Positions 41,764 through 50,012 of a stretch of 64,000 bases of DNA are shown here, piece by piece. The stretch's first letter is position 1. Each line of letters starts with the position of its first letter. Position numbers and translations under genes: made by a program. A model generated the notes under the pieces. It was given only the letters and a program-made list of their open reading frames with translations. It was not told the origin of the DNA and ran no database searches. Origin of the DNA: Streptomyces sp. NBC_00513 (lineage in GTDB: Bacteria; Actinomycetota; Actinomycetes; Streptomycetales; Streptomycetaceae). The stretch spans positions 8,246,001 to 8,310,000 of the forward strand of contig NZ_CP107845.1 of the NCBI RefSeq assembly GCF_041431415.1, in the 5' to 3' direction.

Positions 41764-42093
41764 ATGGATCACTACGCGGGGCGGCGGCGCGGCTGCCGGA
41801 ACCTCACCGATGTCCAGGACGAGTTGGCGCGGCGCTTGGAGGCGCAGGCGGGCCGGCTGCGTGCGGAGGCCGGCCGCGGCGGCGGGGACGGGCTGTCGGT
41901 GGTGGAGGCGGTGGCCCTGGCGGCGGTCCAGCTCGGCCTCAAACGCCGGCGCCGACCGCGTGAGCCGGCCGCAACCGGCGGCGCGCCACGGCGGTGTCAG
42001 TGTCAGGGCCACCCCGGCGGCCGGGGCCGTGCCGATCGATCGGCCGCCGATCGGGAACCGATGCCGGCCTGCGGGTTGCGATCAATCCGATGA
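41764..42093 (+). CDS. Possible small plasmid protein
   Basis: About 109 residues from ATG 41764; an in-frame ATG at 41752 is possible. The first 70 residues (NLTDVQDELARRLEAQAGRLRAEAG, DGLSVVEAVALAAVQLGLKRRRR) look like a real helical protein. The remainder is Gly- and Arg-rich and may be read-through. No family. Confidence 0.4.
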   Translation: MDHYAGRRRGCRNLTDVQDELARRLEAQAGRLRAEAGRGGGDGLSVVEAVALAAVQLGLKRRRRPREPAATGGAPRRCQCQGHPGGRGRADRSAADREPMPACGLRSIR

Positions 42094-42236
42094 GCGCCGC
42101 CCACCCCTGGACGGGAGAAGCGCGCCGACGGCTGGCTCGGCTGAGGCTAGGGTTTTGATCAGTCCGCGCCGACATGGGTGCGCGGGTCAGGACCGGTGCC
42201 CAGAGCGCTCTGGGGCAGTACGACCGGACCGCACCT

Positions 42237-42271
42237 CGGCCCCGACACACCGGCACGGTGTGTCGGGGCCG
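42237..42271 (+). terminator. 16-bp perfect hairpin
   Basis: CGGCCCCGACACACCG at 42237-42252 pairs with CGGTGTGTCGGGGCCG at 42256-42271 around a three-base loop. It lies in the 42094-42681 gap, where no gene is supported, and looks like a terminator. Confidence 0.65.
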
Positions 42272-42437
42272 CGTCGTGAGTGGCCGGGCGGGCGCCTGCC
42301 AAACAGACGTCCGCCCGGCGGGGATGTGCGCTCCCAGCCAAGGCGCCCGGGGCCATGACCAACACCCCGGACGTCCATCTTCCACGCCACGCCCGCAGGC
42401 CGGGGTCTGCGCTGCCTGCCCGTACACCTGATCCGCA

Positions 42438-42513
42438 GCCCATTCAAGAGTTCTGGGCGAACTCCGCAGCGCTCTGACCTGCTGCGATGTTCGCCGAGAA
42501 CTCTTGAATGGGC
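42438..42513. repeat. 76-bp imperfect inverted repeat
   Basis: GCCCATTCAAGAGTTCT with GGCGAACT and CGCAG (left arm) mirrors AGAACTCTTGAATGGGC with GTTCGCC and CTGCG (right arm) around about ten central bases. The arms look like two transposon ends placed head to head, or a small non-autonomous element. Confidence 0.65.
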
Positions 42514-42681
42514 CGCCGTTGACGGTCATGGTGCTGACGGACGCCGGGGGTTGCGGCGCTAACCCCCGCCTCCCGCACTCTGCTGTCCGACCGCCTCCCC
42601 GCGACACAAGGGTCGCGGATCCTCCACGTTCCACCCCACCGCATGCCGACTCCGGCATGCCCAACGAAGGGAACTGCCCCC

Positions 42682-42924
42682 GTGTCCTCGCTCGCCCTGG
42701 CCGTCGTGCTGCTCCTGGTCCTCGTGACGCTGCTCTTGGGCGGCGTCGTCTACGTGCTCCACCGTCACCCGGCCGCCACCGCGCCCGTGATGGGCGGCGG
42801 CCGGCCGATATCGTCCAGAGCGTCTGGGCAAGCCGTCCTGGCCGGGGGGCTGCCGGGTGGGTGCCGATGCGCAGGAGGGTTGCACCGGAAGGGGGCTGGA
42901 GGGGTGGCTGCAGGGGTGCACTAG
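42682..42924 (+). CDS. Small single-span membrane protein
   Basis: 80 residues from GTG 42682 with GAAGGGA upstream. One strong membrane helix (ALAVVLLLVLVTLLLGGVVYVLH) follows a four-residue head. The C-terminal Gly-rich half may have lost its original frame. Resembles short membrane proteins of Streptomyces plasmids; function unknown. Confidence 0.5.
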   Translation: MSSLALAVVLLLVLVTLLLGGVVYVLHRHPAATAPVMGGGRPISSRASGQAVLAGGLPGGCRCAGGLHRKGAGGVAAGVH

Positions 42925-43029
42925 GCGGGGGACCGCAGGTGTGACCGGAAGTGGGACCCCCCGAATCCGGTGATCTTCCATTCGTGCAGGTCAGAACGCG
43001 TGGGCAAGCCCCCTTCGGAAAACGACACC

Positions 43030-43111
43030 TCTTACCTCGCGATAGCCGAGGGGAGGTCTATCCGTACCCCGGGGGCTGGCGGCCGCGAGCAGGGGTACAA
43101 GTACCGGTATG
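43030..43111 (+). promoter_or_regulatory. Repeated leader, copy 3
   Basis: CGCGATAGCC at 43038, GGGAGGTC, CCCCGGGGGCTGGCGG and the palindrome GGTAC-AA-GTACC at 43094-43105 precede ATG 43109 by the same three bases as in the copies at 39174 and 43529. Unlike those copies, no IS110 terminal sequence lies immediately upstream, suggesting the leader is separate from the IS. Confidence 0.6.
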
Positions 43112-43508
43112 GCTCGTGAACGGATCCGGTGGCCCCTTGTCATGGACCGCGCTCGGGAGATCGTGAACGGGTATGCGCCGCTGCAAGCCACGCTCAGGGC
43201 ATACGGGGGCGCGGTCCCCATCACCCGGGCCTCCGGCAAACGCCACTACGTCGGGCGCCGGTTCGTCAAGAACAACCGGCTCAACCACGTCGGCCACCTC
43301 TGGGCCTTCTCCTCCCTCGGCGGATCGGCCAGCGCCGAGTGCCCACTACCGGCGCCGACGGACCGGCGGGGACTGGCACATGCAAGCCCTGCCACACCTC
43401 TTCAACCGGATGCTCGGACAGCTGCATCGCTGCCTCCAGGCCCGGATCCCCTTCGACGGATCCATCGCCTTCCCGACGCCCACTGACCCCGTCGTCTTGA
43501 CGGCTTAA
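43109..43508 (+). pseudogene. Chimera of a leader-gene start and an IS110 transposase 3' part, copy C
   Basis: From ATG 43109 the first 22 codons (MARERIRWPLVMDRAREI) equal the start of the remnant at 39245. Near GCTCAGG the frame passes into IS110 transposase (RAYGGAVPITRASGKRHYVG, HVGHLWAFSSLGGS). An extra base near 43341 (GCCGAGTGCC) shifts the frame, which then reads HYRRRRTGGDWHMQAL to LTA and a stop at 43508. It shares long near-identical stretches with copies A and B. Confidence 0.78.
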
Positions 43509-43603
43509 CTCCATGAGGTGTCTTTCCACGCGATAGCCGTGGGGAAGAGGTCAGTTTCGATCGAGGGGCCGGCGGCGGGGCGATGGGTACGAGTACCGGT
43601 ATG
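43509..43603 (+). promoter_or_regulatory. IS110 3' end and repeated leader, copy 4
   Basis: CTCCATGAGGTGTCTTTCC follows the transposase stop, then CGCGATAGCC at 43529, GAAGAGGTC and the palindrome GGTAC-GA-GTACC at 43586-43597. Three bases later ATG 43601 opens a short 37-codon frame (MTRLGEPQLGG). This region could drive the operon beginning at 43781. Confidence 0.6.
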
Positions 43604-43780
43604 ACGCGGCTGGGTGAACCTCAGCTGGGCGGCGCTGTTTTCGATTCCCCGGCGGCGTCCACTCGATACCGGCCTCGCAACCCGTTCGGTGCAACTTCTT
43701 CAGCAGCATGAGGGATCGGGTGGGCCATTCGTGTTGTGTGGCCCCTGGAATTGTCTGTGGCTCGCTCTACGTTCCGGGCC

Positions 43781-44713
43781 ATGACGGATTGGATCGAGCC
43801 CTGTGCTCGTGAAACAGAACCGGCGTACTCCTCTGAGCAGGTGGAGCTTGGCCGGAAGCTCGTAACTCGTGATGATCTCCTGACGAACGAGAAGCAACGG
43901 ACGCGCCTGGAGATCGGAGATCTCCTGCTTGAAGTCGCGCCGGTGGACAACGGCGAGCCCTCCATCGACTCCCGCGAGTTGATCAGGGCGTTCGCAGCAG
44001 ACATCGGCATGACTGCCGGGATGGCCCGTGAATACCGGTGCGTGTCCGCAGGATGTGACAGTGCGCTCAGGCAGGTGCTGGCCGAGTCCGCTGTCACGGT
44101 GTCCTACTCGGTCGTCCGCGAGGCTGCGCTGGGGTTCTCCCTGCCGAAGGAGACCCCGGAGGCTGAGACGGCTCCGGCGAAGGCTGACCGTGAGCGCCAA
44201 CGCCAGGACCGCTGGGAGATCCTGCTGCGAATGCTTCAGGAGCCCGGCCGCCGCCGTGTGACGGCGCAGGAGTTCCGCGCAGCGATCGGCGCGCGGCCGA
44301 TTCCGAACTCGGCCTCCGCGATGACTGCCGAGAAGATCGTGGAACAGCTCGCCCGCCCCGACGTCAGGTCCGCGGTAATGGCGAGCGTGATGGAGCCGAC
44401 GTTCCTCGTAGAGGCGTTCGCGGCCGATCCGATGGCGGAGCTGAAGATCCGCGACAGCCTCGCTCAGGTCACCCAGGTGACAGGCAGCAGCAAAAGCACA
44501 TCCCTCCCCGAGGAGACCGACGACCGGCTGGTCCTGCAGTTCCGGCGCCGGGTGAACCTGCTCTACGGCCTTGTCGAGATGCACCCCGAGCAGATCATCA
44601 ACATCGCCGACGAAGCCATGCTCAACGACCTGGAGAAGGCGTGCGAGGGCGTGGTGCACTGGGCGCAGCGGCTGCACTCGGTCCGCGCCGGCGGAAAGGC
44701 GGGTGTGCGGTGA
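43781..44713 (+). CDS. Unknown protein, first gene of a three-gene operon
   Basis: 310 residues from ATG 43781. N-terminal half: QVELGRKLVTRDDLLTNEK, RLEIGDLLLEVAPVD, LIRAFAADIGMTAGMAREYR and VTVSYSVVREAALGF, which reads like a helix-turn-helix scaffold and is vaguely reminiscent of DUF6192-type plasmid proteins. C-terminal half is helical (VEMHPEQIINIADEAML). No enzyme motif. Its stop overlaps the next start (GTGA), so it is coupled to the genes that follow. May bind DNA; inference only. Confidence 0.75.
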   Translation: MTDWIEPCARETEPAYSSEQVELGRKLVTRDDLLTNEKQRTRLEIGDLLLEVAPVDNGEPSIDSRELIRAFAADIGMTAGMAREYRCVSAGCDSALRQVLAESAVTVSYSVVREAALGFSLPKETPEAETAPAKADRERQRQDRWEILLRMLQEPGRRRVTAQEFRAAIGARPIPNSASAMTAEKIVEQLARPDVRSAVMASVMEPTFLVEAFAADPMAELKIRDSLAQVTQVTGSSKSTSLPEETDDRLVLQFRRRVNLLYGLVEMHPEQIINIADEAMLNDLEKACEGVVHWAQRLHSVRAGGKAGVR

Positions 44714-45396
44714 CCGCCTCGCGCTTCACATCCGTGTCTGCTGCGACCCGGCAGTGGATCACGGACAACTATGGCCCACTGTTCGCCCGGCACGGTGACA
44801 AGAACCGGCGGACCGGAGAGTTCATGGAGATCATGATCGAAGGGGTTCAGGCGGGCGAGTTGTCGACGATCGAGTTCTTCAAGATCGGCTTCGGCCCCGT
44901 CGTGGGTGCACTGGACCACGACCTGATGCTTCGCTTCGCGCACAGCGGCACGGAATCGCCGCCGGCAGAGTCGGGGAAGGAGGGCGGTACGACACCACCG
45001 ATCCCTGGTCTTGGAAACGGCGAGGTATCCCCCGGGTCCGCTCCCGGCGGATGCGGCACAGGGCTCGACGGGGGGATCACCATCCCCGGGCAGCGCTCCT
45101 TCCTGCCCGCCGACCTGGTGCACGCCCGCATCGTGGAGGTGTCCAAGCAACTCCTCGCCATCAAGGGAAATCAGAAGCACCTGCGCGAGCAGGAGAAGGA
45201 CAGTCGGGCGTTCCGCAAGCTCCTCGACGGCCAGTACGCGGAGTTGGAAGACCAGCTCCGTTCCCTGCGACGGGCACAGGAGCACATGAAGAAGAACCCG
45301 GAGATCGGACTGGACGCGCTGGCTGCCCTGGGGATCGGTGCTGCGGAACTCGGCATGAGCGATGCCGACCTGGCGGTGCTGGTGGGAGCGGTATGA
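44710..45396 (+). CDS. Unknown coiled-coil protein, second gene of the operon
   Basis: 228 residues from GTG 44710, overlapping the preceding stop by four bases. The first ~75 residues are globular (ATRQWITDNYGPLFARHGD, VGALDHDLMLRFAH). A Gly/Ser/Pro linker follows, and residues about 145-210 are strongly coiled-coil (IVEVSKQLLAIKGNQKHLRE, QYAELEDQLRSLRRAQEHM). No family recognised. It may bridge the proteins on either side. Confidence 0.72.
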   Translation: MTASRFTSVSAATRQWITDNYGPLFARHGDKNRRTGEFMEIMIEGVQAGELSTIEFFKIGFGPVVGALDHDLMLRFAHSGTESPPAESGKEGGTTPPIPGLGNGEVSPGSAPGGCGTGLDGGITIPGQRSFLPADLVHARIVEVSKQLLAIKGNQKHLREQEKDSRAFRKLLDGQYAELEDQLRSLRRAQEHMKKNPEIGLDALAALGIGAAELGMSDADLAVLVGAV

Positions 45397-45926
45397 ACGG
45401 CCTGTCGTACTCCTCGACCCAATGGCACGACTACTGGAAATCCATGGTGGCCGTGACCAGGCGTGAACAGCGGCGCGGAAGCCACATCGCCGATGTGATC
45501 GCGGCCGACGGATGTGTGGTGGAGATCCAGCACGCGAGCATGTCTCCGACGAAGATCATGGGACGTGAACTGGACCACGGCCACATGGTGTGGATCTGGG
45601 ACGGCCGCTCCGCCTACGCCTCCGGCGCTCTCTCACTGACCGCCTTCGCGGGTGGCATTGTGAGCTTCCGGTGGAAGAACCAGCGCCGCAACCTCCGTAC
45701 GTGCCGGCGCCCATGTTTCCTGGACCTTTGGACGCTGGGGGAGTCAGGGGAACGGGTGCTGCTGAAGGTCGACATCCTCAATGAGGACGGAACGGGTTCG
45801 GGTCAGTTGGTCGCCCACGACACCATGCGGCTGTGGATCGTCTCCGGCCTCCCACGCCGTCCCCTTGCCGAGCTTCGTGAAGGTTGCGGCATCCCGTCGG
45901 TGAAGCTCGCCGCAGCAGTCGCTTAG
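45393..45926 (+). CDS. CoiA-like nuclease-domain protein, third gene of the operon
   Basis: 177 residues from ATG 45393, overlapping the preceding stop (ATGA). Residues 10-65 match the nuclease core of the CoiA competence family, a PD-(D/E)XK variant: WHDYWK, then SHIADV with D34, then VVEIQHASMSP with E44-x-Q46, and MVWIWDG. The rest (FRWKNQRRNLRTCRRPCFLDLW) is also CoiA-like in spirit. Expected to cut DNA. The two upstream coupled genes are probably its partners. A defence or DNA-processing role is inferred. Confidence 0.75.
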   Translation: MNGLSYSSTQWHDYWKSMVAVTRREQRRGSHIADVIAADGCVVEIQHASMSPTKIMGRELDHGHMVWIWDGRSAYASGALSLTAFAGGIVSFRWKNQRRNLRTCRRPCFLDLWTLGESGERVLLKVDILNEDGTGSGQLVAHDTMRLWIVSGLPRRPLAELREGCGIPSVKLAAAVA

Positions 45927-45934
45927 TACCATCC

Positions 45935-45977
45935 ACCAGATCGGGCCCGGACCAAGACGTCCGTGGCCCGATCTGGT
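45935..45977 (+). terminator. Terminator hairpin of the three-gene operon
   Basis: ACCAGATCGGGCC at 45935-45947 pairs with GGCCCGATCTGGT at 45965-45977, and inner GGAC/GTCC bases can pair too. It begins nine bases after the CoiA-like stop. Confidence 0.75.
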
Positions 45978-45989
45978 CCGGGGGATCGG

Positions 45990-46062
45990 TCAGTTGTCGT
46001 CCACCTCGGAGGGCGGTTCGTACTGCTCGATGATGGAACGCAGAGGGGCGGGGGTGTGAATC
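45990..46062 (-). pseudogene. Duplicated tail of a helicase-associated protein
   Basis: The minus-strand frame ends SIIEQYEPPSEVDDN, closely matching the end of the fragment at 46706 (DLIEQYGPPSERDDY). Only about 20 residues are kept. An unrelated secreted-protein gene lies between the two tails. Confidence 0.5.
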
Positions 46063-46065
46063 AGT

Positions 46066-46407
46066 TCAGACCCTCTCCCAGTACCAGAACGAGCAGGGAC
46101 CGCCGCTGACGCAGATCCGCCACTGCATCTGGTGGCCCCACAGGGAGGAGGGGAGGTACTCGTCCCGCCAGGTGCCGTTGCCATTGTGGTTGTAGATCGG
46201 CGTCTTGCGGTAGCCGTCGATGCTCCACTCCATTAATACGGACCGGCCATCAGGCTCGGTGTCACCGATGCCGAACATGTGCTTGTTGGGGTCGTAGTAA
46301 CCATATGCGCCCTTGATGACGGCGCTTTCCGCGCTGGCCGTTCCCGCGCCAACGCCGATCATTGCCAAGGCGATCAGGCCGGCGGCCGCGATCTTCCCGA
46401 GGTGCAT
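46066..46407 (-). CDS. Small secreted protein
   Basis: 113 residues from ATG 46407 with AAGGAG upstream. Signal peptide (MHLGKIAAAGLIALAMIGVG) then a compact mature domain (GAYGYYDPNKHMFGIGD, SVLMEWSIDGYR, WRICVSGGPCSFWYWERV) with one likely disulfide near the C-terminus. Many aromatic residues. Intact. Function unknown; extracellular. Confidence 0.75.
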   Translation of the reverse strand: MHLGKIAAAGLIALAMIGVGAGTASAESAVIKGAYGYYDPNKHMFGIGDTEPDGRSVLMEWSIDGYRKTPIYNHNGNGTWRDEYLPSSLWGHQMQWRICVSGGPCSFWYWERV

Positions 46408-46705
46408 GAGAATCTCCTTCCGTTTCCGTATGTGGTCGAGAGCCATCCAAGCTCTCGGACTCTGTGGAGATTCGACAGTGCGATACCACTTGACTGACCG
46501 TCAACGCAATTCCGAGCCAGGTGAGGACCACCATTCGGCCGCCGGAAGCAGGAACCCGGGGTCGGGGCCCGCCTCGATGGAGTCGTACGGGTCAACGACA
46601 GCCATGGCCCTGTCACGGACCGCGCCGGGGCGGTGCTGGTCAGGGCAGGAAGTTTCGGACCCTGGACCTTGGCAGACCCGGGGTCCGGTCGGAGCGGGGG
46701 AGCGG

Positions 46706-47240
46706 TCAGTAGTCGTCGCGTTCGGAGGGCGGCCCGTACTGCTCGATGAGGTCGCAGGTGCAGTTCCCGCCCTCGTAGAGCGTGTTGTCGCCCTCATCGT
46801 GGTGATTGCGATGCTGCGGCGCGGCCTGCACGGCGGGCTGCGCCGCAGCGTCCTGGGCGACCTGGACCGCTCCGGCCCAGTCGACGCCCAGGGCGGCGAG
46901 GGCGGCGAGCTGGTTGGCGCTGAGCTTGTCCCGCCTCGATTTGACGTTCGAATTCCATACGCCCAGCTTCACGATCACCGGCTCCGTCTCGCCGTCGACG
47001 GTGATCGTCTCGCTGTGCCCGCGCGGCACTGCCCGCTGCCCTTCCCGCTCCACCCACTGCGTCAGGGCCGCGAGGCCCCGCTGGAACGCCGCCTCGGCCT
47101 TGCTCCCGACCTTCTTCGGGCCCGTGGCCGCGTCGATGGGTGCCGCGGGGAGCTCCGCCGGGGCGGGGGCGGTCAAGGGGAGGGTGGCGCCCCGGATGCC
47201 CAGTGCGGTGAGCCGTTCGCGCTGTTCGGGCAGCCAACGA
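46706..47240 (-). pseudogene. C-terminal fragment of a helicase-associated-domain protein
   Basis: The frame contains RRWLPEQRERLTALGI, AEAAFQRGLAALTQWVEREGQ, VKLGVWNSNVKSRRDKLSANQLAALAALGVDWA, typical of the helicase-associated (HA) repeats at the ends of large Streptomyces plasmid helicases. The helicase motor is missing; the fragment abuts a divergent beta-propeller-type gene that is also truncated at its 5' end, so both were cut at the same junction near 47240. Confidence 0.7.
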
Positions 47241-48381
47241 CGCGTGGTGGGCGGCCCTGACCAAGGCGCTGAACGACGCGATGGCAAAGCTCAACCAGAC
47301 GCTGCAGTTCGATGACTTCTTCACCCAGGCGCTTCCCGTGTGGGTGTCGATGGCCAGCGCCGTCGCCAACTTGCTCCTCGTCGTGATCGACGCGTTCCGC
47401 AACCACAGCGACATCTCCTGTAAGCGCGCCATCGGGATGGGCCGCTACGAACTCGCCATGCTCTCCCGCAGCGGCGGTACCACCTGGAGGTTCAACGGAG
47501 ACGGCTCCCACGACCTGCGGGTCAAGTACACCGGCGATACCGTGCCCTTCGCCGAAGGCACCCTGGAATACGCCGTACACGGCGCCACCGGCTGGGCAGC
47601 ACCGCAACCCCTGCCCTTCCGCAGCATCACCACCCCCGCCCTGGCCGCCTACGCCGACCGCCTCTACACCGCCTACCTGCGCCCCCACGACCAGGCGGTG
47701 ATGTGGTCCAGCATGGACAGCAACGGCAACTGGACCGTGCCCGCGCAGATCGGCGGCGACCAGAGCTGGTTCGCCCCGGCCCTGACCTGGGCCCACGGCA
47801 AACTGATCTACGCCGTCACCGGAAAGAACGGCGCCATCTTCACCCGGACCTTCACACCGTCGCAGGGCTGGAGCGCACCGTCCCAGCTTCCGGGGAATGC
47901 GAAGCAGGCCCCGGAAGCTGGGCACCTTCGCCGACCGGGCGTGGCTGACCCACGTCGGCGCCCACAACACGCTCCACCACAGCCTGTTCAACGGCAGCAC
48001 CTGGAGCGCCTGGGGCCCGGACCACCTCCATGGGAGGTGCCCAGCCACGTCGCGATGGCCCCGCAAGGCGACCGCCTCTGGCGCGTCGCCACCATGGCGG
48101 ACCAGCAAATCCACACCAGCATCAACGGGGGCGTCAACGGGGGCAACTGGGTCAGCCAGGGCACCCTCGGCACCTCGCGCTCCACCCACGCTCCCGCGCT
48201 CGCCAACAACACCGGCACCCTGCACATCTTCGTACGCGGCAAGGACGGCGCCCTCTGGGCAGGCCACTACGACGGCGGCTTCAAGGGCCTTCACCAAGTC
48301 CCCGGCGCCCGGCCGGTGGAGGCACCGGCCGCCGCATCCTTCAACAGCAAGCTGCACGTGATGTACCGACGCCACGGCTGA
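47239..48381 (+). pseudogene. Beta-propeller/sialidase-like protein, 5' truncated with two compensating frameshifts
   Basis: The frame is open from the junction at about 47239 with no clear start (first ATG 47281). Repeated units such as RLYTAYLRPHDQAVMWSSMD, WFAPALTWAHGKLIYAVTG, LHIFVRGKDGALWAGHYDG suggest a multi-bladed propeller. Between about 47910 and 48028 the native-looking sequence (KLGTFADRAWLTHVGAHN, LHHSLFNGSTWSAWG) lies in another frame, explained by one base gained and one lost. In between, the main frame encodes about 40 unrelated residues. Confidence 0.65.
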
Positions 48382-48643
48382 GACCCGCCGGCTGCTGCTG
48401 TGACCCCGGGCCGTCGGGCACAACAGCAGGCATCGCGGTGCTGTACCGGCAGGATCTCCTCGAAGGGTGCAAAGCCGGATCCGGGGAGACCCTGAGCTGA
48501 GGCGGCATCACGGCGGGATGGGCTCTGCCAGCCAGCTCCGCATCCAGCTCGCTGATCGCCCGGTTGGCCAGCTGCTGCTGCTGCCAGCCCAGCCACCCTC
48601 GCACGGCCCGCCAGCTCTCCAGGTGGGCCTCGAGGTCGCTCAT
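48341..48643 (-). CDS. Small helical protein, C-terminus doubtful
   Basis: 100 residues from ATG 48643. The first 50 (MSDLEAHLESWRAVRGWLGW, ANRAISELDAELAGRA) are a convincing amphipathic helical protein of a kind seen in Streptomyces. The last half is Pro/Ser/Arg-rich and overlaps the end of the convergent gene at 47239, so the native stop may have been lost. An IS3 copy is inserted 38 bases upstream of its start. Confidence 0.45.
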   Translation of the reverse strand: MSDLEAHLESWRAVRGWLGWQQQQLANRAISELDAELAGRAHPAVMPPQLRVSPDPALHPSRRSCRYSTAMPAVVPDGPGSQQQPAGLSRGVGTSRAACC

Positions 48644-48711
48644 GAGGACCGTGTCCCCGGCTCGGTGACGATGCCACCGTTGAGGTTCCCCCGCTGTGCG
48701 GGAGGTGCTGA

Positions 48712-49632
48712 CTAGCTGGTCAGGGCGGGGTGACGTGGTTTCAGGTTCGCTTGATCGGTCGCTGCCTGGTTGGCGTAGTGCTTCTCCTCGAACTCGATCG
48801 GGCTGAGGTAGCCGAGCCGCTTCTGGATGCGGCGGGGGTTGTAGAAGCCGTCGATGTAGTTGAAGAGCGCGAGGTTCGCCTCGGCGCGTGTGGCGAAGAC
48901 GCGGCCGCGGACGCACTCGGTCTTGACCAACATCCACAGATTCTCCGCCAAGGCGTTGTCGAACGAGTCGCCGACGGATCCCATCGACGCTTGGATACCG
49001 GCTCTGAGCAGGCGTGTTGTGAGTTTCACGGACGTGTATTGGCAGCCGTGGTCCGCGTGGTGAATGAGCTCGCCGGCGATGGGATCACGGGAGGCGAGGG
49101 CGTACTCGAGGGTGGTCAGGACCAGGTCGGCGTCGGCGCGGGCGGAGGTTTCCCAGGCCACGACCCGGCGCGAGAACGCGTCGCGGATCGCGGACAGCCA
49201 CAACGGGCCCTCGCCGGTCGGGATCATGGTCAGGTCGGTGACCCACAGCCGGTTCGGCCCGGGTGCGGTGAAGTCGCGCTCGACCAGGTCAGGGGCCAGT
49301 TCCGCGTTCGGGTCGCGGCGGGTGAATCCCTTGCCCCGGCGCGGGCTGATTCCCGCGAGGCCGGCCTGGCGCATGAGCCGTTCGACGCGTTTGCGGCCGA
49401 CGCGGGTGCCCTCGCGCTTGAGGATGGCGTGCACGCGCGGTGAGCCGTGGATCCCGTCGGACTCGTCGTGGACCTCCCGGATCCGGTCTGTCAGCTCGAC
49501 GTCGCGGCGGCGCCGCTCGCACGGTTCCTTCTCGGCCTGGCGCCACCGGTAGTAGGTGGTGGAGGGGATGTTCAGTTCCCGCAGGACGGGCTCGACCCCC
49601 AGGTGCGGGTGCTCGTCGAGGAGCGCGGTCAC
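48712..49632 (-). CDS. IS3 orfB transposase
   Basis: 306 residues from ATG 49632. HTH_21 region (EVHDESDGIHGSPRVHAIL) then the rve domain with DDE residues: Asp in VTDLTMIPTG, Asp in HHADHGCQYTS, Glu in DNALAENLW. The end NPRRIQKRLGYLSPIEFE is typical. Starts inside the end of orfA (ATGA overlap). Intact. Confidence 0.92.
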   Translation of the reverse strand: MTALLDEHPHLGVEPVLRELNIPSTTYYRWRQAEKEPCERRRRDVELTDRIREVHDESDGIHGSPRVHAILKREGTRVGRKRVERLMRQAGLAGISPRRGKGFTRRDPNAELAPDLVERDFTAPGPNRLWVTDLTMIPTGEGPLWLSAIRDAFSRRVVAWETSARADADLVLTTLEYALASRDPIAGELIHHADHGCQYTSVKLTTRLLRAGIQASMGSVGDSFDNALAENLWMLVKTECVRGRVFATRAEANLALFNYIDGFYNPRRIQKRLGYLSPIEFEEKHYANQAATDQANLKPRHPALTS

Positions 49633-49943
49633 CTGGGCCGGGTCGGGTCGAGCTGGGCCGCGAAAAAAGCCGAGGCCGTCCGCAGGACCTCGTTCGCCCG
49701 CTTGAGCTGGACATTCTCTTTCCGCAGGGCGGTCAGTTCCTCGCGCTCGGCGGTGGTGAGGTGGTCGCCTCGTTCGCCGGCGTCGGCCTCGGCCTCGGCC
49801 TGACGGATCCAGTTGCGCAGTGCCTCGTGGTGCACGCCGAGTTCCTCGGCCATACGGCGGATCACTGGCTTCGGCTCGGTGGTCCGGTACATCCGCACCG
49901 CACGCTCACGCAACTCCAGCGGGTACTTCCTCGGGGCAGACAT
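49629..49943 (-). CDS. IS3 orfA DNA-binding protein
   Basis: 104 residues from ATG 49943. Helix-turn-helix (KPVIRRMAEELGVHHEALRNWI) plus a leucine-zipper-like coil (LTALRKENVQLKRANEVL). Near the end the message has a run of six U (A6 at 49663-49668 on the plus strand), a likely slippery site for -1 frameshifting into orfB. Confidence 0.9.
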   Translation of the reverse strand: MSAPRKYPLELRERAVRMYRTTEPKPVIRRMAEELGVHHEALRNWIRQAEAEADAGERGDHLTTAEREELTALRKENVQLKRANEVLRTASAFFAAQLDPTRPR

Positions 49944-50012
49944 CGTCTGGGTTCCTCTCATACGACCCATCTGACAGCCTGTCACCACTTCCCGCATCTC
50001 GGGGGAACCTCA

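Larger units (their letters stand above)
48681..50012 (-). mobile_element. IS3-family insertion sequence, complete
   Basis: TGAGGTTCCCCCG begins at 48681 and its complement ends at 50012, with further matches inward (GCGGGA, GGTG, TGAC). CGT flanks both ends, a 3-base target duplication. Two overlapping genes fill the minus strand. Confidence 0.9.
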
